From: Candidatus Rifleibacterium amylolyticum
GTDB taxonomy: Bacteria > Muiribacteriota > Ozemobacteria > Ozemobacterales > Ozemobacteraceae
Direction: 5' to 3'
Assembly: GCA_009917695.1 (NCBI GenBank)
Contig: JAACJG010000013.1
Location: 1 to 64,000 of the forward strand
DNA: 64,000 nt
The position numbers were made by a program, and so were the translations under genes. This document shows, piece after piece, positions 9,579 through 16,391 of this stretch. How positions within the stretch are numbered: the stretch's first letter is position 1; each line of letters opens with the position of its first letter. The notes below the pieces were generated by a model that did no database searches, was not told the DNA's origin, and saw only the letters and a list, made by a program, of their open reading frames with translations.

Positions 9579-10889
9579 ATGCACAGACGTCTGTTAAAAC
9601 TGATTCTGCTTCTGGGTCTCATAATGACTGCGGGAAATGGTTTCGCGCAGCCGTTCGACCTTATCGTGCCAGGCGAAGAAAGCCCTGATACGCTGAGCCA
9701 CGAACTGCGGGCCCTGCAGGCCATTGAGCGCGACATCGCGATTGAAAAGCTCACCCGCGAACCGACCCGTCTCGAAGCCTATATCGAACTTGGCGAACTG
9801 CGCCTGTCGCAGGGCAAACTCGAAGAGGCCCAGCGCTTTTTCGAAATGGCACTCGAGATTCAGCCAAAAAATATGAATGCCAATCAGGGCATGGTAATGG
9901 TTCATTACCACAAAGGCGAGTTCAATCTCGCGCGCAGTCGCATGGATGTTGTACACAAGTTTTACCCGCTTTCGGACCAGCTCAAGGAAGAAGTCGAAAA
10001 GCACCGTCTGAATCTGCAGAACCAGGCGATTGTCGGATCAACCGTGCGCGAGGACGACCGCGGCATTCGCGATATCATTTCGTCAATAGAGGGTGTATTT
10101 CCTTCTGGCGAGATGAAAAAGCTGACCGGACGATACCGATATGAAGCCTGGTCACACGAAGACAACAATCAGCGCGAAACCAGCCAGGTGTATTCTGCCA
10201 CCATGGATTACCGTGCCGATCGCAACACCAGTCTTTCACTGACCTGGGCTCCTGAGGTCTTCGCCAACGACGATAGCATCGGCGGCTACAGTGCACAGTT
10301 CGTAGCCGGCACCGACAACCTCAAAACGTCTTTCAGAGGCGGAAAAGCGACATTCAAGGAAAATCTCTTCACTCTGCAAAACCGCTACAGCGAAGAATTC
10401 AAGTCTTTCAGTCTGTTCGGCGATCTGCATCAAAGAACCAGAGCGATTCAAACCATCACTCTGGCAGATATCTCAGACGGGAACGCGCGCAGACGCTGGG
10501 ATAGCGAGATAATTCACAGTATTTTCCGGCGCACGGCTCCTTTTCTTACCGCCAATCTGCGTGTATATCAGGCGAGCTACGAAAAACAAAGATACGCTGA
10601 CGGCAGTCTGCTCGACTACTGGGCCCCTTCAGATTACAAGGGTACGGAACTGATGCTGGCATGGGAACGAGCCGTTGGCGCAAGCTGGTGGTGGGGACTG
10701 GATACAAGCGTCACCGCCAACTCTTATCGTTTCGGAAGCGATGAAACAGTATACGACAGTGGCGCCGGTGCCACCGTTCACCTCAGCTACCGGTTTCCGA
10801 ACGGCAGTTTTTACGTATCGCTCGGCGACCGGCTCTCAGGCTATTTTCGCGAGCGTCGTCTCGAAGCCTACGGCAGCGTAACTTTTTAG
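9579..10889 (+). CDS. TPR protein with C-terminal outer-membrane beta barrel
   Basis: 436 residues. A signal peptide (MHRRLLKLILLLGLIMTAGN, cut after GFAQ) is followed by about two and a half TPR units (residues 45-140: RLEAYIELGELRLSQGKLEE, then NMNANQGMVMVHYHKGEF). From about 180 the sequence turns into alternating polar/aromatic strands such as YSATMDYRADRNTSLSLTW and TVHLSYRFPNGSFYVSLGD, ending in ...YGSVTF. A terminal phenylalanine is the usual C-terminal signature of outer-membrane barrels. The order signal, TPR, barrel recalls exopolysaccharide export proteins such as PgaA, but the barrel is short (about 250 residues), so a porin-like or secretion role is equally possible. Confidence 0.7.
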   Translation: MHRRLLKLILLLGLIMTAGNGFAQPFDLIVPGEESPDTLSHELRALQAIERDIAIEKLTREPTRLEAYIELGELRLSQGKLEEAQRFFEMALEIQPKNMNANQGMVMVHYHKGEFNLARSRMDVVHKFYPLSDQLKEEVEKHRLNLQNQAIVGSTVREDDRGIRDIISSIEGVFPSGEMKKLTGRYRYEAWSHEDNNQRETSQVYSATMDYRADRNTSLSLTWAPEVFANDDSIGGYSAQFVAGTDNLKTSFRGGKATFKENLFTLQNRYSEEFKSFSLFGDLHQRTRAIQTITLADISDGNARRRWDSEIIHSIFRRTAPFLTANLRVYQASYEKQRYADGSLLDYWAPSDYKGTELMLAWERAVGASWWWGLDTSVTANSYRFGSDETVYDSGAGATVHLSYRFPNGSFYVSLGDRLSGYFRERRLEAYGSVTF

Positions 10890-10914
10890 CGCATGAATTT
10901 TTCAACTCTTGCTA

Positions 10915-10943
10915 TTGACAATTAGTTTGATATAAAACATTAT
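10915..10943 (+). promoter_or_regulatory. Sigma-70-like promoter for the sulfatase at 10988
   Basis: TTGACA at 10915-10920, 17 bases, then CATTAT at 10938-10943. Start of transcription expected near 10950. Confidence 0.6.
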
Positions 10944-10987
10944 CAACGCTCACCAGACAATTTAATAGCGAAAATGAGCAGTTCCAA

Positions 10988-12850
10988 ATGACAGCGTTGA
11001 TAGCATATTCAGTATTACTGAAGGTTTTCCATTTCTGGCATGTGATAGGAAAGGATGTCGGAGGTTCTCTTTTACCAAATTTTCAGTATATTGTCGCAAC
11101 TCTTGCGCTATTACTGATGTCTTTCCTGGCGTTGAGAACGATTAACAGCAACTCATTGCGCTTCTGGCTGGCATTCACCCTGAACCTGGCGCTGGGCTTA
11201 TTTTTTCATGTCAGCTACATGTATTATCGAATGTTTGCAGCTCCTCTGGATTACTCACTACTTCTTGTAGTCAGAAACGCTACTGAAGTAGGAGACAGCG
11301 CATTGAACCTCTTCAGACTCTCGGATCTATTCCTGTACTCGCTGGATATACTTATAATCATAAGTTATCTGCACTCCGGCACAAGAAATAGATTGACTCT
11401 TACGGAAAATTTTTTAATAAAAATCCCAGCAAAAAAAGTAATGATTGCTTTAGTATTACTTTTAGTCAGCTGGTATGGCAGCTTTTACCCGCTCAAGCGA
11501 TGGACACAGCCATTCGAACAGCGAGGACTTTACGCGATTGCATCTTATGGTCCAGCTGGATATGTAGTCTCAGAGACAATCAGAGAAGTGTACAGGATTG
11601 TCTCCCCCCCCGAAATTGATGATGCAACAGCTTCTCAGATACACCAGAAACTTCTGGAGCTGGCAGAAAAAAGGCAGGTGCTTACCATACCTTTTGCAAA
11701 AGAAAGCACAGCCCGAAACATCTACCCAGATGTTTTTATCATTCAAGTTGAAACCTTGATGAAGGACTTTTTGTTCAATGATTTTAATGGCATTGTTGTT
11801 ATGCCCGTATTAAGGGATCTTGCAAGCAAATCGGTATTTCTGGAAAACTTTTATTCTCATGCTGTATCAACAGCTGACTCTGATTTTTCAACTCTCACAT
11901 CATTATTACCACTTAAACTTGCAATAGCTCACATGCGTTATGCCGAAAACAGGTTTGCTTCTTTACCAAAAGAGCTTAACCACTATGGCTATTTCAATAT
12001 TTATGGCGTTGGTGGTCCAAAACATTTTTGGAATGTCGAGCGCTTTAACAGCAACATAGGTTTTGACCGAGTCTTTGCCTTGGAAGACTGGGGTGACAGT
12101 CAGAAAATTGGTCCCTGGACAAGCGATGAGGCACTGCTGAGCAATTTATTAAAGAAAACTGCAGATTGTCCCAGACCATTGTTCTGCATGGTTCACCTTT
12201 CTAGCGCACATCATCCTTTTACGCTTTCAGGACTCCCACAGACGATTTCAAATAAAGGATATGAGGGAGCTGAACTGGAACTGGCAAATCACGCCAACGC
12301 CATTAATTATGCCGACCAGGCTATCGGAATGTTCATCAAGAGTCTCGATGCAATGGGCAGATTGCAGAACTCAATAATAGTAGTTTATGGCGATCATCCG
12401 GTCATGCTGCAAGTTCAAAAAGAAAGACTCAGTAAAAAATACGGGAAACTGCCTGGATCAGAAGATCTAATGCGATTTTTAAATTCTAACGTGCCATGTA
12501 TGATTTATGCACCAGGTTTGCTCAAACCGCAGATTATCACGAAGTATTGTGGACAGATCGATCTGGCACCAACTATTCTGTCTATTCTAGGCAAAACTCA
12601 ACCTCTCAGATTTCTGGGTACTTCAGTATTTTCTGAAGGTGAGGGGGTAGCCCTTCACAAATATGAGTGTGGAAGAAATTCTGAATTGATATTTTACCAG
12701 GGTCTCATCAGCAATGACGATGCAACGGGTTTCAGACACGTCATCAATGCAAATACTCTCGAAAACGCAACGAACTCGCATGAGGTGTCTATCTATTATT
12801 CAATGTTCAAGCTTTCGAACAAAATCATAGAATATGATTATCATGAATAG
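10988..12850 (+). CDS. LtaS-like membrane sulfatase / phosphoglycerol transferase family protein
   Basis: 620 residues: about five N-terminal membrane helices (1-170), then an alkaline-phosphatase-superfamily domain. The metal-binding start is YPDVFIIQVETLM. The nucleophile region is STADSDFSTL with Thr295 in the position of the catalytic Thr of LtaS (consensus TSD.EF). The second metal site is VYGDHPVM near residue 470. Known relatives move phosphoglycerol or phosphoethanolamine groups from phospholipid to surface polymers (lipoteichoic acid, osmoregulated glucans, lipid A). In a diderm host a glucan- or lipid-modifying role is more likely than lipoteichoic acid synthesis. The gene stands alone behind its own promoter. 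Confidence 0.75.
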   Translation: MTALIAYSVLLKVFHFWHVIGKDVGGSLLPNFQYIVATLALLLMSFLALRTINSNSLRFWLAFTLNLALGLFFHVSYMYYRMFAAPLDYSLLLVVRNATEVGDSALNLFRLSDLFLYSLDILIIISYLHSGTRNRLTLTENFLIKIPAKKVMIALVLLLVSWYGSFYPLKRWTQPFEQRGLYAIASYGPAGYVVSETIREVYRIVSPPEIDDATASQIHQKLLELAEKRQVLTIPFAKESTARNIYPDVFIIQVETLMKDFLFNDFNGIVVMPVLRDLASKSVFLENFYSHAVSTADSDFSTLTSLLPLKLAIAHMRYAENRFASLPKELNHYGYFNIYGVGGPKHFWNVERFNSNIGFDRVFALEDWGDSQKIGPWTSDEALLSNLLKKTADCPRPLFCMVHLSSAHHPFTLSGLPQTISNKGYEGAELELANHANAINYADQAIGMFIKSLDAMGRLQNSIIVVYGDHPVMLQVQKERLSKKYGKLPGSEDLMRFLNSNVPCMIYAPGLLKPQIITKYCGQIDLAPTILSILGKTQPLRFLGTSVFSEGEGVALHKYECGRNSELIFYQGLISNDDATGFRHVINANTLENATNSHEVSIYYSMFKLSNKIIEYDYHE

Positions 12851-12876
12851 GCCACGGGCAAAACGAAATTGCTATT

Positions 12877-13116
12877 TTAACCTGTGAAGTAGTTGAAGAT
12901 GAAGCTGACGACGTAGCCGGTGATGAAACCGTCAGCGAAAGCCCACCCGGCACCGATCAGGATACCGCGTGGCGTGAAATTGAAGCCCTCATAAATATAG
13001 GCAACCAGCAACAGCCATGGGCTGGGCTCACCTGCTGTAATTTCGGCGAGAGTCCAGACGACCAGGGCAAAAGCCCAGATCATTCCGGCCAGGATGCCTA
13101 TCTCAAAAGGTGTCAT
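12877..13116 (-). CDS. Small membrane protein, 'bacteriophage holin' family
   Basis: 79 residues with two to three hydrophobic segments (GILAGMIWAFALVVWTLAEI; ILIGAGWAFADGFITGYVVS). The second half, G.GWAF.DGFI.G...S.I.N, resembles small chromosomal proteins annotated as bacteriophage holin that occur outside prophages. The start overlaps the stop of the Memo gene by four bases (ATGA at 13116-13113), so the two are translationally coupled. No other phage genes are nearby, so a lytic role is doubtful. Family assignment is from memory of its pattern. Confidence 0.55.
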   Translation of the reverse strand: MTPFEIGILAGMIWAFALVVWTLAEITAGEPSPWLLLVAYIYEGFNFTPRGILIGAGWAFADGFITGYVVSFIFNYFTG

Positions 13117-13961
13117 CCAGCCTCCTCGAATATAATGGCGGCATAGCCAACGCCACGGTCGTGTTCCATGACATCCATTGATGTTGCGTATTTAAGCAGA
13201 CTGGCGTGGACCTTCTGCTGACGCATAATTACCAATAATGCGGTTATCGGCATAAGTCCGCAAACCGAGCGATCATCTTCGACTATCAGATCGTAAAAGC
13301 TTCTGGCATCGAGGCTGACGATGCGTTCGATAACTTCGGCGTCGAGCCGATAAGCCTCATCGCGCGGGGTGTCGTGCGAAAAATCTGAGCTACAGATAAA
13401 ACAGAAGCTGCCTGACGGTTCAGCGGCAAGAACCTTGCTGATTGCGGCCGCCACTGATTCAATTTCTTCGAAAGAGGCATAAGCCAGGGCGATCGGCACT
13501 ATTTTCGGCGGGTTCGGCAGGCTATACTGTATAAAAGGCAGCTGCACTTCGAGTGAATGTTCGTAAAGGTGCGCAGCGTTGTCGGCGGCGAGTTCTGGCA
13601 CAGCTGCGATAAGTCGGTGGCAGAGGGCCTGATCGACCGCAAGGTCGCCGAGAGGCGTTTTCCAGCTGTCGGCAGCGCTGATCGAAAACCTGGCACCATG
13701 ATGCGTGTGTTTTGGCCCAAGCAGAATGAGCGTCTGCGGCAAAGGTTTTTCTTCGCGCAGGCGGGCGAATGCATGCGACGCGACCGGGCCACTGAACATA
13801 TAACCGGCGTGCGGCGAAATCAGGCCAATCAGGCGGCCAGTTACCGGCACAGCTTTCTGCCCGACGCCAATGCTGTGCTCGAAACATTCTTTGATCTGCT
13901 GCCGAAGCTTATCGGGGCGCGCCTGGTAAAATCTTCCCGCCACTGCTGGTTCACGCTGCAT
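13113..13961 (-). CDS. amrB: AmmeMemoRadiSam system protein B (Memo family)
   Basis: The start is ATG 13961, with AGGAG eight bases upstream; a longer frame to 14288 would run through the neighbour's promoter. The 282-residue protein begins MQREPAVAGRFYQARP, the usual Memo opening. Conserved metal-site residues are visible: the His in LISPHAGYMFSG, the His in LGPKHTHHG, the Ser/Asp region FICSSDFSHDT, and the Cys in SVCGLMPI near the C-terminus. Memo proteins share the fold of catechol dioxygenases and occur with AMMECR1 and a radical SAM enzyme in many prokaryotes; here neither partner is adjacent. The chemical role is unsettled. Confidence 0.9.
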   Translation of the reverse strand: MQREPAVAGRFYQARPDKLRQQIKECFEHSIGVGQKAVPVTGRLIGLISPHAGYMFSGPVASHAFARLREEKPLPQTLILLGPKHTHHGARFSISAADSWKTPLGDLAVDQALCHRLIAAVPELAADNAAHLYEHSLEVQLPFIQYSLPNPPKIVPIALAYASFEEIESVAAAISKVLAAEPSGSFCFICSSDFSHDTPRDEAYRLDAEVIERIVSLDARSFYDLIVEDDRSVCGLMPITALLVIMRQQKVHASLLKYATSMDVMEHDRGVGYAAIIFEEAG

Positions 13962-13999
13962 GATGTTTCTCCTGTCATTGTCGACGAGATACTTACGAG

Positions 14000-14028
14000 T
14001 TGAAGAGGTATCAATTATCAAGTAGAAT
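14000..14028 (+). promoter_or_regulatory. Candidate promoter for the NamZ-like/pseudopilin operon
   Basis: TTGAAG at 14000-14005, 17 bases, TAGAAT at 14023-14028. Transcription would start at about 14035, the ATG itself, implying a leaderless or nearly leaderless message. Confidence 0.45.
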
Positions 14029-14034
14029 AAGAGT

Positions 14035-15270
14035 ATGATAAATATTAAACGCATCATTTTACCAGAAATTATTTTTCTGGTGATGGCAGTGGTGCTGCTG
14101 GCGCCAACGCCGGCTCTGACGAGGGTCAAGACCGGCATCGACGTTCTGGCGCGCGAGCACCCTGAAATGGTGCGCGGCAAAAAGCTCGCGCTGTTAACCG
14201 CGAAAACCGCAATAGATGGCAGTCTCAGCCACACGATCGATCGTCTGGCCAAAGCAGCTGTAGTCAAACTGATACTTACCGGAGACAATTTTTTTCGCGA
14301 GACGATTCCCGGGGAAGTCGCCGGCGAAGCTTATGATGCCCTGACCAACGCGCGCGTGGTCGAGGTGCTCGATCCGCTGAAGCGCCCCAAAGTAGATATA
14401 TTTGGCGACACCGAGCTCTTGATCATAGATTTTCAAGATCTGGGCATACGCTATTTCAAGTATCTGACGCTGATGGCGCAATTTCTCGATCTTGCCCGCG
14501 AGGCTTCGATTCCGGTGCTGGTTCTCGATCGACCGAATCCGATCAATGCGCGCACAGTAGCCGGCCCAGTATTGGAAGTCGGCCTGAGAAGCCGATTCGG
14601 AGTTTATCCGATACCCCTGCTGCACGGAATGACAATCGGTGAACTGGCCTTGTATTTCAACAAAGTTTACGGACTGGGCGCCAGTCTGACGGTAATTGGC
14701 ATGGAGGGTTACGATCGCGACATGAACTGGCACGAGACGGGACTTCATTGGGTTCCGCCATCTGACCATGTTCCTGAGCCTGATACGCCGGCTTTCTATG
14801 CTGCAACAGGTTTTATCGGTGAAATCGGAGTATTCTCGACCGGAGTCGGCACTACCCGCCCCTTTCACTATGTGCTGGCGCCATGGATTGATGGCGAAAT
14901 GCTGGCTCAGCGCCTGGAACGCCACAGGCTGCCGGGCGTGAGGTTCATACCAGCTTCGGAAAAACCTTACTATGGGCTGTTCGCACAGCGCAAAGCAACC
15001 GGCATCGAACTGGTAATAACAGATCGGGCAACCTTTGACCCGTTTCTGGCCGGAATGGCTATTTTAAAGAGTCTTTACGAACTTTATCCAGATCGCATTC
15101 CTCTGAACAACCCTGCTGCTGCCGAGGCTGTCGATACGTTGCTCGGCAGTCAGAAGATCAGGCAAAGCATCATCAGCAGTCGACCTCTTATGGAGACCTG
15201 GTCGAGTCTGCAGGCCGACATTGCCACATTCAACCAGAAACGCCGTGAATTCATGATATACCCGGAGTAA
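14035..15270 (+). CDS. Divergent DUF1343 / NamZ-like protein
   Basis: 411 residues with an N-terminal hydrophobic export or anchor segment (IIFLVMAVVLLAPTPAL) and then a full-length DUF1343 domain: VKTGIDVL, DFQDLGIRYFKYL, VLDRPNPI, GVYPIPLLHGMTIGELAL, GVGTTRPF, ending ELVITDRATF. Characterised NamZ proteins are exo-beta-N-acetylmuramidases of peptidoglycan turnover. The nearly invariant (A/G)PEHG(F/V)RG motif is replaced by LTGDNFFRE, and TN..GV by TAKTAI, so catalysis as in NamZ is doubtful. The stop is one base before the ATG of a pseudopilin, so it heads a pilus-type operon. Family certain, activity uncertain. Confidence 0.85.
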   Translation: MINIKRIILPEIIFLVMAVVLLAPTPALTRVKTGIDVLAREHPEMVRGKKLALLTAKTAIDGSLSHTIDRLAKAAVVKLILTGDNFFRETIPGEVAGEAYDALTNARVVEVLDPLKRPKVDIFGDTELLIIDFQDLGIRYFKYLTLMAQFLDLAREASIPVLVLDRPNPINARTVAGPVLEVGLRSRFGVYPIPLLHGMTIGELALYFNKVYGLGASLTVIGMEGYDRDMNWHETGLHWVPPSDHVPEPDTPAFYAATGFIGEIGVFSTGVGTTRPFHYVLAPWIDGEMLAQRLERHRLPGVRFIPASEKPYYGLFAQRKATGIELVITDRATFDPFLAGMAILKSLYELYPDRIPLNNPAAAEAVDTLLGSQKIRQSIISSRPLMETWSSLQADIATFNQKRREFMIYPE

Positions 15271-15271
15271 T

Positions 15272-15742
15272 ATGCGAAAACTCACAGCAGCCATGTCAAT
15301 GGTCGAAATAATGATCGGAGTCGTGCTTCTGGCCCTGATCATAGTGCCATCGCTACAGGTTATTGTCGGGCAGACCAAAACCGTTACTGCAACGCGAGAT
15401 CACTCTTCTGCGGCTTTTGTTGCGCAAAAAGTACAGGAACTCTGCCGCTCTTTCCAGTTCGATATGATCGAAGCAGACCAGTATAATTCAGATGCCGGCA
15501 AGCAGAAAAATACTTTTGAGTGGAAGTTGAAGAACGATGATGAATACCGAAAGCACGTGATAAATGGCATAACTTATCATATTGATCCGGCAGAAACCCG
15601 CATAGATCCGATCAAAGGCAAATTCGACAATGCAGACACAAAGGTGGTGGCATTGGCATTCCGTTTTACCATCAAGTATAAGAGCAAAGATCAAAGAGAT
15701 CATCGACTCGAGATTTCTACCGCAGTGACTCGAAGGGAATAA
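15272..15742 (+). CDS. Minor pseudopilin, PilV/GspI-like
   Basis: 156 residues with a class III signal: short basic leader MRKLTAA, then MSMVEIMIGVVLLALIIVPS, where the Glu stands five residues into the mature helix as in type IV pilins. The -1 residue is Ala rather than Gly. The rest is a small soluble domain. A CCGGAG ribosome site lies inside the end of the upstream gene, five bases before the ATG. With the next two genes it forms a minor pseudopilin trio that would prime pilus or type II secretion pseudopilus assembly. PilV versus GspI cannot be settled by eye. Confidence 0.75.
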   Translation: MRKLTAAMSMVEIMIGVVLLALIIVPSLQVIVGQTKTVTATRDHSSAAFVAQKVQELCRSFQFDMIEADQYNSDAGKQKNTFEWKLKNDDEYRKHVINGITYHIDPAETRIDPIKGKFDNADTKVVALAFRFTIKYKSKDQRDHRLEISTAVTRRE

Positions 15743-15743
15743 C

Positions 15744-16391
15744 ATGCGCAAAGGGGTAACAGTAGTCGAGCTTATGGTGGGATTGATCATCATGTCAATT
15801 CTGCTGACAGCGCTATATCGCGCCTTTTCGACAAGCCGGCAGACTGCAGCCGATATTATGGCCAACCATGCAATTAACGACGATCTTGATCGCACTCTTC
15901 TGCGCATTACCGATGACATAAGGGAATCGAATGTTATAGTTCCCGGTTTTCCGGTAACGGTCGAGCCAATGGAAGTCAATACGCTCAGTACCAACAAAGA
16001 TAACAAACTCAAATTCGTAAAATATCTATACGATTATACGAAAGACCCGACAGATCTGGCTGCAGGCGAAGTAAACTATACTAAAAACGAAATCACCTAC
16101 TATCTTGAACCCGAAGACGACCAGGACCCCGACAGTCCCTGGACCCTCCAGCGCAGCATGTTGCCCTACAACAACCGCAAAGAGCCAGAAAACTCGCAGG
16201 CAACAGTTTATACTATTCTGCGAGGCATTAGAGAATGCGTGTTTTACCGACTTAACGACGAAAATACCTCGGGCGGAGGCAATGTCTATATCAGACTGAA
16301 GCTTACCCGCACTGATGCTGACGACGAAAGCAAAAAGTATTCTAACGAAATAACCATCTCGGTCAAAGAGAGAGGAGCAAACCCTGAATGA
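15744..16391 (+). CDS. Minor pseudopilin, PilW/GspJ-like
   Basis: 215 residues starting MRKGVTVVELMVGLIIMSIL, a textbook prepilin signal (Gly at -1, Glu at +5 counted with V as +1). The hydrophobic helix is followed by a soluble domain of about 180 residues with ITYYLEPEDDQ and ITISVKERG at the end. It starts one base after the preceding stop and its own stop overlaps the next ATG (ATGA, 16388-16391). Position and length fit the PilW/GspJ subunit of a minor pilin tip complex. Confidence 0.8.
   Translation: MRKGVTVVELMVGLIIMSILLTALYRAFSTSRQTAADIMANHAINDDLDRTLLRITDDIRESNVIVPGFPVTVEPMEVNTLSTNKDNKLKFVKYLYDYTKDPTDLAAGEVNYTKNEITYYLEPEDDQDPDSPWTLQRSMLPYNNRKEPENSQATVYTILRGIRECVFYRLNDENTSGGGNVYIRLKLTRTDADDESKKYSNEITISVKERGANPE

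Noticed and set aside
12877-13116. Prophage remnant suggested by the holin-like gene
   Set aside because: No endolysin, integrase, structural phage gene or attachment repeat is nearby, and the gene is coupled to a housekeeping-type Memo gene.
13962-14288. N-terminal extension of the Memo gene to 14288
   Set aside because: The extension covers the divergent promoter and the start of the NamZ-like gene, while ATG 13961 has AGGAG at good spacing and gives the usual Memo N-terminus.
14194-14925. Minus-strand open frame of about 243 codons opposite the NamZ-like gene
   Set aside because: The plus strand encodes a full DUF1343 domain; the antisense protein shows no domain pattern.
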